Positions 1 to 9,862 of a DNA stretch of 64,000 nucleotides are shown here, piece after piece. The notes beneath the pieces are model-generated. The model saw only the letters and a list, made by a program, of their open reading frames with translations. It was not told where the DNA came from and made no database searches. The stretch's first letter is position 1. Every line of letters starts with the position of its first letter. Made by a program: the position numbers and the translations under genes. Source of the stretch: Nitrososphaeria archaeon (GTDB lineage: Archaea; Thermoproteota; Nitrososphaeria; Conexivisphaerales; DTJL01); the NCBI GenBank assembly GCA_029775965.1, contig JARVJU010000006.1, positions 1 through 64,000 of the forward strand, given 5' to 3'.

Positions 1-69
1 TGCTCTAACTACTCCAGCTTCTGTGAAAAAATAGGTCTGCAGGTTGTCTACCTTTAGCAGTTCACGCAT
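1..69 (-). CDS. ABC transporter ATP-binding protein, N-terminal fragment running off the window edge
   Basis: Reverse complement reads MRELLKVDNLQTYFFTEAGVVRA, a typical Dpp/Opp ATPase N-terminus, directly downstream of two permease genes. Confidence 0.7.
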   Translation of the reverse strand, partial: MRELLKVDNLQTYFFTEAGVVRA

Positions 70-77
70 TATTGATT

Positions 78-992
78 TCACTCTCTAAGCCTTGGATTCA
101 AAGCATCGGATAACCCATCACCAAGGAGGTTGAATCCTAGAACTAAAAGCACAGTAAGAAGTCCTGGGAAAAGGGCTATCCACCAGTATATGCTTACTCC
201 TGCTGCCACCCCTTCAGATATGAGCTGACCCCAAGTAGCTTGATTTGGGTCTCCGAAGCCCAGAAAACTTATCACTACTTCTGTTAGTATGTTCCCTGCC
301 GTAGTTAAAGTCCCGAGCACAATGACTGGTGTCAGAACATTTGGGACTATATGTCGCATCATGATTCTCCACCCAGATGCACCCAACGCTTTAGCTGCCT
401 GCACAAATTCTAGCTCTCTTACGCTTAGTATCTGTCCTCTTACAACGTAAGTTATGCCGGGCCATCCGAACAGTCCCAATATAAGAACTATAAGAGTCAA
501 ACCAAAGCCTCTGAATACGAGCACCTCAAACACCCTTGCAAAGAAAAGGATGAGTAGCAGAGTAGGTATAACAAAGAATACCTGTGTGATAGCTAGGATA
601 GAAGCACTTACTAGCCCTTTACTATAGCCACCTATTGCTCCTGTCAATATTCCTATCACTACTGAAATTAACGTCGCTGCAACAGCTACGTACAGATCGT
701 TGGTGGTTGACCAGATAGAATCACTATAAACATCAATCCCGCTCGGCTCAGTACCAAAAGGGTGCTTCCAGCTTGGAGGTTCACCGGCTTGGCCTTGATA
801 CAGTGCTTCATGACTCCGCTGAGGATATGGTGCAAAAAATGGACCGACTACACCAAATATGACGAAAGCAACAACTATAGCCAAACCTGCTAACCCAGAC
901 TTGTTACGCCTGAACCTTCGCCATGCTATTGCCCACTGAGTGGCAGATCTCCTTTTTTGAACAGAAACTTCTTTTATTGTCTGCTCGCCCAT
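78..992 (-). CDS. ABC transporter permease (DppC/OppC type)
   Basis: BPD permease signature GASGWRIMMRHIVPNVLTPVIV and C-terminal LLGDGLSDALNPRLRE. Confidence 0.9.
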   Translation of the reverse strand: MGEQTIKEVSVQKRRSATQWAIAWRRFRRNKSGLAGLAIVVAFVIFGVVGPFFAPYPQRSHEALYQGQAGEPPSWKHPFGTEPSGIDVYSDSIWSTTNDLYVAVAATLISVVIGILTGAIGGYSKGLVSASILAITQVFFVIPTLLLILFFARVFEVLVFRGFGLTLIVLILGLFGWPGITYVVRGQILSVRELEFVQAAKALGASGWRIMMRHIVPNVLTPVIVLGTLTTAGNILTEVVISFLGFGDPNQATWGQLISEGVAAGVSIYWWIALFPGLLTVLLVLGFNLLGDGLSDALNPRLRE

Positions 993-998
993 GCACAG

Positions 999-1973
999 TC
1001 AACCGATTCTAACTCTTGGGTCCAAAATGCCGTACACGAAATCGAGTATTAGCGTCGTTACGAGAACCAAAACAGTCAATATAACTGTGATACCTTCCAC
1101 AGTTATTATATCCAAGCTCTGAGCTGCCTGTACAAAATAATAGCCAAGACCCGGCCAGGTGGCTGCAGTTTCAAGAGCGGGAGCTGCTGCTAGAGCACTT
1201 GCTATTGTTAGAGCTATTATTGTGATCACAGGCGTAATTGCATTTTTTAGAGCATGCTTGTAGATTATCGTTCTCTCCTTTAATCCGCTTGCATACCCCG
1301 CTAGAATAAAGTCCTGTCTAAGCACTTCGAGCATACTCCCTCTTATTAACCTGACGAATGTTGCCATCTCAACATATCCCAGAACAAACATTGGAAGAAT
1401 AAGATGAGCTATTCTGTCTAGTATGGGGTTCCCCCACCAGTAACCCAGGTAACCGCCAGAGGCACCAAAGGGAGGCAACCACCCTAAATAAAATGAGAAG
1501 ACTATAACTAGCATTATGTACAACCAAAAAGTTGGCATAGAGTAACCGAAAATGGCAATACCAGTTATTGCATAGTCCGATTTTGTGTACTGCCTTTTTG
1601 CCGAAAAAATACCTATAGGTATCCCGATACCCACAGAAACGGCAAGGGCAGCAAGCTGTAGATACATAGATGTCCACGCCCATGGCAATATTTCTTGAGC
1701 TACAGGTCTGCCTGTCGTCAGTGACGTTCCAAGATTAAAGTGTATCAGGTCCCACAAATAGTAAAGGTATCGAAGGTAAACAGGCTGATTCAGATGATAA
1801 TACTGAGTCAGGTACTGTATAACTTGTGGGGTGACTGTCCTGTATGATTGTCTTACAAGATCTATAGGATTCCCAGCCGCGTCTCCTACAAAGAATATCA
1901 GCATTGTAATGCCTAGTAGCACCGGAATCATGAAAAGTATACGCCTAATTATGTAGTTTGTCAGGCTACCCAA
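999..1973 (-). CDS. ABC transporter permease (DppB/OppB type)
   Basis: N-terminal YIIRRILFMIPVLLGIT and C-terminal DPRVRIG, adjacent to the DppC-like gene. Confidence 0.9.
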   Translation of the reverse strand: MGSLTNYIIRRILFMIPVLLGITMLIFFVGDAAGNPIDLVRQSYRTVTPQVIQYLTQYYHLNQPVYLRYLYYLWDLIHFNLGTSLTTGRPVAQEILPWAWTSMYLQLAALAVSVGIGIPIGIFSAKRQYTKSDYAITGIAIFGYSMPTFWLYIMLVIVFSFYLGWLPPFGASGGYLGYWWGNPILDRIAHLILPMFVLGYVEMATFVRLIRGSMLEVLRQDFILAGYASGLKERTIIYKHALKNAITPVITIIALTIASALAAAPALETAATWPGLGYYFVQAAQSLDIITVEGITVILTVLVLVTTLILDFVYGILDPRVRIG

Positions 1974-2063
1974 TTCTGTAAATCTAATTGGTGTTGGTTC
2001 TCCACATTCTTATACTTTGCCATGAAAGATTCTAAATCTTATGCGCTACTGTTTTAAGAAGGT

Positions 2064-2834
2064 ATGGCTAGATGGAACATCATGGCCAGGCTATTGAAGG
2101 GAAAGCTAGCTTTGGTAACTGGAGCAAGCGGGGATATAGGCTCAGATATAGCATTGTTGTTTGCGCAGGAAGGCGCAAAAGTGGTGGCAACTTATGCCAA
2201 AAGTGAGGATAGAGCCAAGGAACTTCAAAAGAAAGGGAAAAGCTTTGGTCTTGACATCTGGACTAAACAGCTTGATGTTACCCAAGAAGAGAAGATAGAT
2301 TTATTCTTCAAAGATCTAGATAAAGACCAATTTTTCCCGGATATCATAGTGAATACAGCTGGACATTCGGACAGGCGAATCTGGTTTTCAAAACCAGAAG
2401 AACTTACGAATGATGACTGGGTTAGAGTTTACAACGTTGATGTAGTTGGCTCGTTCAGATGCTCTGTAGAAGCAGCAAAGAGAATGATGGAACGCCGAGG
2501 GGGATGTATAATAAACTTCTCTTCTGCAGCTGGAGTAACAGGACACACAGAGGGTTTACCTTATACAGCTGCCAAGGCAGCGCTTATAGCATTGACGAAA
2601 AGCCTTGCCTTTATATATGGACCGAAGGTAAGAGTTAATGCTATAGCTCCTGGCAATATAGACGCAGGTTCGATAAAATGGTATAATGCAGAACAGGTAG
2701 AGACTATGAAGCTTGAAGCTTCGTTAAGAAGGCTTGGTACAAGAAGGGAAGTATCTACTGTTGCTCTGTTTCTTGCATCAGACCTTTCTTCCTATATCAC
2801 AGGGCAGACTATCCTAGTGGATGGAGGTATATAG
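2064..2834 (+). CDS. SDR family oxidoreductase (FabG-like)
   Basis: TGASGDIG cofactor motif, YTAAK active site, ITGQTILVDGG C-terminus. Confidence 0.9.
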   Translation: MARWNIMARLLKGKLALVTGASGDIGSDIALLFAQEGAKVVATYAKSEDRAKELQKKGKSFGLDIWTKQLDVTQEEKIDLFFKDLDKDQFFPDIIVNTAGHSDRRIWFSKPEELTNDDWVRVYNVDVVGSFRCSVEAAKRMMERRGGCIINFSSAAGVTGHTEGLPYTAAKAALIALTKSLAFIYGPKVRVNAIAPGNIDAGSIKWYNAEQVETMKLEASLRRLGTRREVSTVALFLASDLSSYITGQTILVDGGI

Positions 2835-2891
2835 AATATGATTCTATGGCATAGCTTAAAATATACCCTTTCGCAGCATGTATGAATACAA

Positions 2892-3419
2892 TTGGGAAGG
2901 CATTTAAATGCTTTGACACTGACAAAAGGTAAAATTCAAACTAAAAAGTCAGAATTGCATTCACTCTTCGTAGAAGATGATTCTCTTCACTTTGATTATG
3001 GTCATTGTCTGCCTAACTCAGATACATGCTCAGTAATTCATGGCCACAGTTCGAGGATTTCTGCAGAAGTATTCGGCGAAGTTGGTGATGATGGTATGAT
3101 ACTTGACTTCGCTGACGCTAAGTCAAGGCTGAAAGACGCAATAAAAACAGTTGACCATAAATTCATCATATGTAAAAAGTATGCGAAGATAAATCAGAAC
3201 GAATGTATGATAGAGTTCCACGGGAAAAAAGGGCATTTCAGACTCGAGATTCCAGCCTCGACTGTATACCTTCTTGAAAAAGAAGCAACGAGTGAGAACA
3301 TAGCATCAGAATTGGCTGAGGCTATTATGAATAACATGCCAAAACAGGTCACTGCAATGAAACTTTTCTTTTTTGAAGGTGTAAGCAAAGGTGCCACTGC
3401 CTTCAGGACGGTTAGCTAG
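2892..3419 (+). CDS. queD: 6-carboxytetrahydropterin synthase-like protein
   Basis: DYGHCLPNSDTCSVIHGHS and MILDFADAK motifs; next to queC and mptA. Confidence 0.85.
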   Translation: MGRHLNALTLTKGKIQTKKSELHSLFVEDDSLHFDYGHCLPNSDTCSVIHGHSSRISAEVFGEVGDDGMILDFADAKSRLKDAIKTVDHKFIICKKYAKINQNECMIEFHGKKGHFRLEIPASTVYLLEKEATSENIASELAEAIMNNMPKQVTAMKLFFFEGVSKGATAFRTVS

Positions 3420-4067
3420 ATGAAATCAATAGTTCTTTTGTCAGGTGGCATAGACTCTGCTACAGCATTGTACAAAGCGAAGGAATTGTACGATGGAGTA
3501 ATAGCATTAACATTCGACTATGAAAAATGGCAGAAAAATGAATTGAGAGCCGCTAGACTAATAGCTAGGGATGCATCAGTCAAGCATATAATAGTAGAAC
3601 TCCCATTTTACAAGACCTTACCTTCTTCTCCCTCATCCAATGATGCAGATATAATAGGCGAGGAAAAAGGGATTTCTTTAGCTTACGTACCTGCTAGAAA
3701 TCTTGTCTTCTTTGGAGTAGCCGCAGCATACGCTGAGGTGTTAGGTGCAGATATTGTAGTTACAGGTCATAACAACAACGATATAGACAGGTTTCCAGAC
3801 GTACAAAGGAGATTTGTGGAAACGATGAACCAAGCTTTTGCTTTAGGTCTTAAGGATGGAAAGAATTTGAAGATAAGTTTACCATTTGCAAAGATGACAA
3901 AGTATGATGTCCTTAATGAAGCAGTCAGGCTTAATGTTCCACTTGAGCATACATGGAGCTGCTATAATGATTCTTCATCAGCATGTGGTAAATGCTATGG
4001 CTGTCTGTCCAGAAAGGACGCGTTTGAAAAATTGGGTATAAAGGACCCGCTGGAGGTGATAGCATGA
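3420..4067 (+). CDS. queC: 7-cyano-7-deazaguanine synthase
   Basis: LLSGGIDSATALYKA PP-loop and C-terminal CYNDSSSACGKCYGCLSR. Confidence 0.92.
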   Translation: MKSIVLLSGGIDSATALYKAKELYDGVIALTFDYEKWQKNELRAARLIARDASVKHIIVELPFYKTLPSSPSSNDADIIGEEKGISLAYVPARNLVFFGVAAAYAEVLGADIVVTGHNNNDIDRFPDVQRRFVETMNQAFALGLKDGKNLKISLPFAKMTKYDVLNEAVRLNVPLEHTWSCYNDSSSACGKCYGCLSRKDAFEKLGIKDPLEVIA

Positions 4068-4783
4068 AACTAAACATTGAGGCTGACGTGCAGAGCCAGT
4101 ACAGTGCTATGGATGTTAGGGCTGGTGTTCAATCACTTCGAATGATGTACAAAGTAGGAGGACATGTTTTGCCAGTAAGTATTGTGATAATAACTAAAAC
4201 AAGCAGAACCAGAGGAGTTCATATGAGCAGGCTTGTTGAGGCAGCAGCTAGGAATTCTGATAGAGATCATATTGAAGATGCACTAAAGGGCATCGTAGAA
4301 GATGTAGAGAGGACACAGGAGAATGCATTTGTCAGGTTATCATTCGAGTATCCCTTTAGAGACATATTTGCAAAGGTCAGGATAAGCCTTAGCAAGAATA
4401 TTTACACTTACGTGGTAAGGGTTCCTGGTATAACTGCATGCCCGTGCAGCAAAGAGATTGCAGGCATAGGACATATGCAAAGAGCCTGGCTCACTGTAGC
4501 ATTGATGAGCAAGCATTATGTAGATATTGAAGAAATGGTGGTTAAAATGCTTAATTCGTTCAGTGCATCTACAGTAGAAATGATGAAGAGACCGGATGAA
4601 GGTTTAAAGATAGTTGAGGCACAGGATAACGCAAAATTCGTAGAGGATGTGGTTAGGGATGCATCCAAAGAGTTTCCATATGCATTCTTCATCAAAGCAA
4701 GAAGTGAAGAATCCATACATATGCATGATGCTGTAGCATACATACGGAGGAAGAAGAGGCTTGTGCCACGCAGATCAATCTAG
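4064..4783 (+). CDS. mptA: GTP cyclohydrolase MptA/FolE2 family
   Basis: PCSKEIAGIGHMQRAWLTV signature; ATGA overlap with queC. Confidence 0.85.
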   Translation: MKLNIEADVQSQYSAMDVRAGVQSLRMMYKVGGHVLPVSIVIITKTSRTRGVHMSRLVEAAARNSDRDHIEDALKGIVEDVERTQENAFVRLSFEYPFRDIFAKVRISLSKNIYTYVVRVPGITACPCSKEIAGIGHMQRAWLTVALMSKHYVDIEEMVVKMLNSFSASTVEMMKRPDEGLKIVEAQDNAKFVEDVVRDASKEFPYAFFIKARSEESIHMHDAVAYIRRKKRLVPRRSI

Positions 4784-5355
4784 GTAATACGCTTTACGAA
4801 GGCCCAGCGGTTGAATATGCCACTACCCTCTTTTAGTATCTGAAACTCTGATATAAGCTCTCTCCATTCCTTTTCTGACACTGACCTAGGGTCATTAAGA
4901 ATCGGTTGTCTTGAAACTTCAACATAAGCCAGAGCTGATTGCTTCATTATCCTTGACATTTCTTTTACAGCTGCCTTATGCTCTGCCATGCAGCATATTA
5001 CCCCGCTAGAAAGAACAAAATCTACAGAATTATCGGGTATCATATGCAAGTCTGATGCTGAAGCTTTTTCTATTATTATCCTGTCGTTCAAAGCTAGCTT
5101 TATCGCTTTTTCTTTTAATCTTTCAAGCGCTGCTGCATCTGAATCTATAGCATATACCTTGCCCTTTTCACCAACTGCCTTGGCTATAGCTATTGTATAG
5201 TAGCCAGGTCCAGAACCTATATCTGCTACTGTATTACCATTAACCACAAATTTTGATATCTTTTTCTCGGGAGGCCAAAGAAGTCTTCGTACAGGATTGT
5301 CCATGATAAATGGTGGAAAATGTCTGTCTGGTATCTTATGGATTCTTTCTTGCAA
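4780..5355 (-). CDS. Class I SAM-dependent methyltransferase
   Basis: VADIGSGPGYYTIAIAKAVGEKGKVYAIDSD motif I/post-I. Confidence 0.85.
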   Translation of the reverse strand: MQERIHKIPDRHFPPFIMDNPVRRLLWPPEKKISKFVVNGNTVADIGSGPGYYTIAIAKAVGEKGKVYAIDSDAAALERLKEKAIKLALNDRIIIEKASASDLHMIPDNSVDFVLSSGVICCMAEHKAAVKEMSRIMKQSALAYVEVSRQPILNDPRSVSEKEWRELISEFQILKEGSGIFNRWAFVKRIT

Positions 5356-5498
5356 TTAGCTGTGCATTTTATTGTCAATATGCTTTATAATGATTATGCA
5401 AGAAAGTATCCGACTTTGTAGGGTGGGTATTGACAGATACCCCTCCCCCCCTTAGCATGCATGATCTGTTATATTATGATAGATTATAAGCTGCTTGA

Positions 5499-6461
5499 AT
5501 GAATATTGAAGATATACCATTACGCAAAGTTGATGGAATAGAAGAGAGGATTGAGCATAGGCTTGCAGGTGTAGGGATAGATTCTGCATTTGAACTTGCT
5601 TCCTCATCTCCCTACGAAATAATGAGCATAGTAGGAGGAGATTCTTATAATGCAGCCTTGCTTATAGCTAATGCAAGGTCTCATCTTATTAAAAAAGGGT
5701 ATATGGCTAGAGAGTTCATAGCAGCAAGCGAAATAGCTAGAAGAAAAAAGAATGTACTTTCTACAGGCTCTAAAGCATTAGACAGCCTGCTTGCTGGCGG
5801 GATAGAAACAGATTCTATTACAGAATTCTATGGAGCTTTTGGCTCTGGAAAATCACAGATCTGCCATACAGCATCTGTACTATGCAATCTTAAACCTGAA
5901 GATGGAGGTCTTGGTGGTAATGCAATATACATAGATACAGAAGGGACGTTCAGAGTAAACAGAATAGCCCAGATAGCAGAAGCAAGGGGTCTGAATAAAG
6001 ATGAAATTCTGGATTGTATATTTTATTGCAGAGTATTCAATGTCCCTCATTTAGAAACTGTAGCAAGGTCTCTTGGTGGCTACATAAGAAAGAATAGGAT
6101 AAAGCTTGTAATAATCGATAGTATAATCAATCTTTTCAGGTCAGAATTCATAGGCAGAGAAGCACTTGCTGAGAGACAGCAGAAGCTTAATGCACTTATG
6201 CATAAGCTGCATAACCTAGCAGAAGTTTACGATATAGCTGTCATAATAACAAATCAGGTGCAGAGCTCGCCTACTGCATACTTTACTGATACCACAAACC
6301 CGGCAGGAGGTAATATTCTTGGGCATGGTTCAACCTATAGAATATATCTAAAAAGGTCTGGAAACTATAGGATTGCTGCAATAATTGATAGCCCCTATCA
6401 TCCTTATTCAGAGGCAAGGTTCGCAATAACGGATAAAGGGGTAAGTGATACAGATGATTGA
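5499..6461 (+). CDS. radA: RadA/Rad51-family recombinase
   Basis: HhH-like N-terminus, GSKALDSLLAGGIETDSITEFYGAFGSGKSQ Walker A, LVIIDSIINLFR Walker B, NQVQSSP, NPAGGNILGHGSTYRIYLK. Confidence 0.9.
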   Translation: MNIEDIPLRKVDGIEERIEHRLAGVGIDSAFELASSSPYEIMSIVGGDSYNAALLIANARSHLIKKGYMAREFIAASEIARRKKNVLSTGSKALDSLLAGGIETDSITEFYGAFGSGKSQICHTASVLCNLKPEDGGLGGNAIYIDTEGTFRVNRIAQIAEARGLNKDEILDCIFYCRVFNVPHLETVARSLGGYIRKNRIKLVIIDSIINLFRSEFIGREALAERQQKLNALMHKLHNLAEVYDIAVIITNQVQSSPTAYFTDTTNPAGGNILGHGSTYRIYLKRSGNYRIAAIIDSPYHPYSEARFAITDKGVSDTDD

Positions 6462-7416
6462 TATAGTACCAGCCTCAAGCATTCATGATTTTGGTTCTTT
6501 AACCATAGGCATAGAGGAGCTTGATGAAATCATAGGCAAAATAAGCCCGGGAAGTATCTGCCTCTTTTACGGTAATTCTACTATGATAGATGAAATGGTG
6601 CATATAATGATAGTCAGAGGATGTATGCTTGGCAAGGTTGCATACATGAATAATACAAATTATCATACAGCAAAGACGCTTATAGACCTAGATAAGATAG
6701 CGTCATATGCTAAGCAGCAGGGTATAGAGGCTGTAGAGGTATTCAAGAAGACATATTTTGTAGCTGCTTATAATCAGTATAGACAGCCAAAGGCAACTGA
6801 TATTCTTGCTCAAGCTATAAGAGAGGATACAAGCCTTATCATAGTTCATAATATAACAAAATTTATAGAAGGTTCTAACGATGATGCAGCTAAAGCGCTG
6901 GAGACCTCGCTTGCCAAGCTATTACATGTAGCTGCAAAAATGTCTGCAACAATGCTGATAACTGCTGATGCGAAGGAAGTTTCTAATAAAATACCTCTGC
7001 CCAAAGCTGATGGTTTACTTTATGCATCAAACATAATTGTGTTCTTCAGAGATTTGGAGCAAGGATCCGTGCATGTAACGGTTGTAAAGCATCCTGAAAA
7101 ACAGACACCTATCTCTTTTATCATATCAAAAAATTGTGAGTCTCTAGCTTGTAATACAAAATCGTTCAGACAAATATACGTTGAATTGATAAGCAAGCTT
7201 AGAATCTGCTATATGCAGCTTTTGAGAAGTAAGGAGAACAGCCAAGCCTTCGAATCACTCATCAAAGTATGGGATCAGGAAGAACTGGCTATGGCAAGAT
7301 CGGAATTGCCCCTTGCAATAGATGCGATGAACCTTACTGCCAATGTAGCAAACAGAGCCGAAATAGAGAAGCTCAAAGAGAGAATAGAGAAGCTGGAGAA
7401 GATGATGTTGGTGTAA
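6445..7416 (+). CDS. RecA/RadA-fold paralogue lacking a recognisable Walker A
   Basis: GIEELDEIIGKISPGSICLFYGNSTMIDE aligns with the RadA Walker A region but has no GKS/T; overlaps radA by 17 nt; C-terminal coiled coil. Confidence 0.7.
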   Translation: MIQMIDIVPASSIHDFGSLTIGIEELDEIIGKISPGSICLFYGNSTMIDEMVHIMIVRGCMLGKVAYMNNTNYHTAKTLIDLDKIASYAKQQGIEAVEVFKKTYFVAAYNQYRQPKATDILAQAIREDTSLIIVHNITKFIEGSNDDAAKALETSLAKLLHVAAKMSATMLITADAKEVSNKIPLPKADGLLYASNIIVFFRDLEQGSVHVTVVKHPEKQTPISFIISKNCESLACNTKSFRQIYVELISKLRICYMQLLRSKENSQAFESLIKVWDQEELAMARSELPLAIDAMNLTANVANRAEIEKLKERIEKLEKMMLV

Positions 7417-7420
7417 AATT

Positions 7421-9493
7421 ATGCAGGAGTATGGCTGGCTCCTTGATGTCTATATTCAGGACAATACAGCTGTTCTATGGATAAAGAGGGAAGACGGTAG
7501 CTTAATAAGAATCACAGATAGCTATGCACCATCTTTTTATGTCAAGCCTATAGACTGGGTAGATAGATATCAGATTCTTCAATCTTTACAGGATTATGAA
7601 CATACAAAAGCTGTTGCAGAAGAAGATAAGATTGTATCTATAGCTGAAAACACAAAGGTGAAACTTATCAGAATTGAAACTAGGTCTGTTTATGGTTTTA
7701 ACATTTTGGTAAAGAGGCTGTCAAAAGATCATGAGGTTTATAATGCAGATTTAGAGCATGTACAGCTTTATCTTTTTCAGAGACTGAGAATAGAACCTAC
7801 AAGCAAGGTAGCCTTTGAACATTATAACGGAAGATTGCTCTGGATGAAAAAGTTGGACGATGAGAATATTGTTGAGCCACCCCCCTTCAGCATGATGCGT
7901 ATGAATATGCTGTACAGCATGCATAAAGGTAAAAGAGAGCTTCATGAGATAGAAGTGTATGATAAGAGTAGTGTATTCACAGTAAAGAAGGAAGATTTAA
8001 TCGATTATATATCTATGCAGAATCCAGATATAATAGTTCTACCAAAATGTGATGAAGTTGCTCTTCAACTGCTCATAGATAATAAATTGAGTATAAGCAG
8101 GGTTGATGAGCAGGAGCAGGTAAAGAGGCAAGGAAGCTGGGGAGGCAGAATACTCATAGGGGATAGCATAATAGGCCATTCAGCTGAACAATGGGGTATC
8201 GCAGGACTGGTTGAAAGGGCAAGGTTCGGTTTTCTGCCTTTAGGAATTGCTGCAAGATGGCTTAGCAACAAAACAATAGACTCAAGAAACTGTTATGAAT
8301 TGATGAAAAGAGGCTATGCAATACCTAGAGAAGAATATTTTGAATCAGCACGTCAGCTTTGTGAGCTAGCAGAGAGAGATAGAGGTGGAATAAACGTGAC
8401 ACCTGAAGCTGGTATACTGCACCAAAATGTTGCATCTCTGGATTTTGATTCTCAGTATCCTAATATAATGCTGAAGAAAAGATTGAGTTATGAGGACCCT
8501 TTGGGTAATTATGATTCCCTGGGTCTTATAGCTATAGCGATAGAGCCTTGGTTAAGAAGGAGACTCATGCTTAAAAGAATCAGAAAAGAATTGAAAAAAG
8601 GGAGTAAAGAGAGAGAATACTGTGAACAGAGAATAGATGCATTAAAATTGATACTTGTCACAAGCTATGGCATATCAGGCTGCTGCTGGAATAGGTTTGG
8701 TAATGTTCTTACCTTTGAAGAGATCAACAGATATTCAAGAGAAGCTATACTAAAAGCAAAATACATAGCACAGCAGAGGGGCTATGAGATAGTCTACTGC
8801 GCTGTAGATTCACTCTTTGTAAAGAAGAATGGAGCGAATAGAGAAGATTATGAATCTCTTGCGCAAGAGATATCTGAAAAGACGGGCCTGCCTATGTCAC
8901 TAGACAAGCACTTTAAATTTCTAGCTTTCGGAAAGTTAAAGTCTAATGGAGTATCATCTGCGCTGAGCAGGTATTTTGGAATCACCTTTGACGGAGAAAT
9001 TGAAGCTAGAGGTGTAGAGCTAAGAAGAAATGATGTGCCAGAATTTATAAAAAGATTTCAGGCTGAATTCATCCTTCAACTATTAGATCATGATAGCATA
9101 GAAGAAGTGATTGATAAAGGCCTTGTGTCAGCCAAAAAAGTGCTACGTGATTACCTTAGCATGATAAGAGATGGCAAGGTTGATACCATGCAATTAATGC
9201 TTAGAAGAGATTTAAGGAAAGAATTGGACAAGTACAAGGTAAGAACTTCGCACAGTATGGCTGCCATACAGCTCATGAAAGAGGGTAAAGATGTGGCAGT
9301 TGGTGATACAATAAATTTCTTCTTTACTGATCATGATAACAAAAACCCGGCATGTAGAGTTAGAACTGTACCAGAAGTTATGTACGATTCAGTTTTTTAT
9401 TCAAAGATTCTGATGACTGCTGCCAATTCAATACTTGAGGCTACCGGATTAAAAGTAGAGAGCACTAAAGATTATAAACTTGGGCTCTGTTAA
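7421..9493 (+). CDS. Family B DNA polymerase with degenerate exonuclease region
   Basis: Motif A SLDFDSQYPNIM; motif B LKLILVTSYGISG; motif C YCAVDSLFVKK; thumb KYKVRTSHSMAAIQLMKEGKDVAVGD; no canonical DIE or ExoII motif. Confidence 0.88.
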   Translation: MQEYGWLLDVYIQDNTAVLWIKREDGSLIRITDSYAPSFYVKPIDWVDRYQILQSLQDYEHTKAVAEEDKIVSIAENTKVKLIRIETRSVYGFNILVKRLSKDHEVYNADLEHVQLYLFQRLRIEPTSKVAFEHYNGRLLWMKKLDDENIVEPPPFSMMRMNMLYSMHKGKRELHEIEVYDKSSVFTVKKEDLIDYISMQNPDIIVLPKCDEVALQLLIDNKLSISRVDEQEQVKRQGSWGGRILIGDSIIGHSAEQWGIAGLVERARFGFLPLGIAARWLSNKTIDSRNCYELMKRGYAIPREEYFESARQLCELAERDRGGINVTPEAGILHQNVASLDFDSQYPNIMLKKRLSYEDPLGNYDSLGLIAIAIEPWLRRRLMLKRIRKELKKGSKEREYCEQRIDALKLILVTSYGISGCCWNRFGNVLTFEEINRYSREAILKAKYIAQQRGYEIVYCAVDSLFVKKNGANREDYESLAQEISEKTGLPMSLDKHFKFLAFGKLKSNGVSSALSRYFGITFDGEIEARGVELRRNDVPEFIKRFQAEFILQLLDHDSIEEVIDKGLVSAKKVLRDYLSMIRDGKVDTMQLMLRRDLRKELDKYKVRTSHSMAAIQLMKEGKDVAVGDTINFFFTDHDNKNPACRVRTVPEVMYDSVFYSKILMTAANSILEATGLKVESTKDYKLGLC

Positions 9494-9572
9494 CTCTCAT
9501 TATTAATGGTGCTAATTTCGATTCATAAATACCTATATACACCAAACTTTTATTTTTGCTGGAAGAGGGACA

Positions 9573-9692
9573 AGCAGATATTGCTTGATACGTGGGTCAA
9601 ATCTATACCCGAATGAGCAAAGGCAGCTTTGGTGTCCTATATGCAACCTAGAGATTGCTACCAAGAATATCTTGGCAGGGGTATCAGGTTAG
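9573..9692 (+). pseudogene. Decayed TnpB C-terminal zinc-ribbon fragment
   Basis: In-frame SRYCLIRGSNLYPNEQRQLWCPICNLEIATKNILAGVSG-stop resembles the TnpB zinc ribbon and RuvC-III region with deletions; upstream part missing. Confidence 0.5.
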
Positions 9693-9862
9693 CACCGGAC
9701 AGTTTGCCAAGTGAAGGGATGGTAGAGGAAGACCGAAATGAGAGAAGAGGTTAATTCACAAACTCGATGACAAGAAGTTAACTCAACAGACAAATAATGA
9801 TCATAAGAGTTAACAGAAGGCGCATCTTTATCAGGTTAACGACTAATTAACTTTCTTCACAC

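Noticed and set aside
7421-9493. PolB as a catalytically dead polymerase
   Set aside because: Motif A Asp, the metal-binding Asp of motif C and the motif B Lys are all present; only secondary positions are changed.
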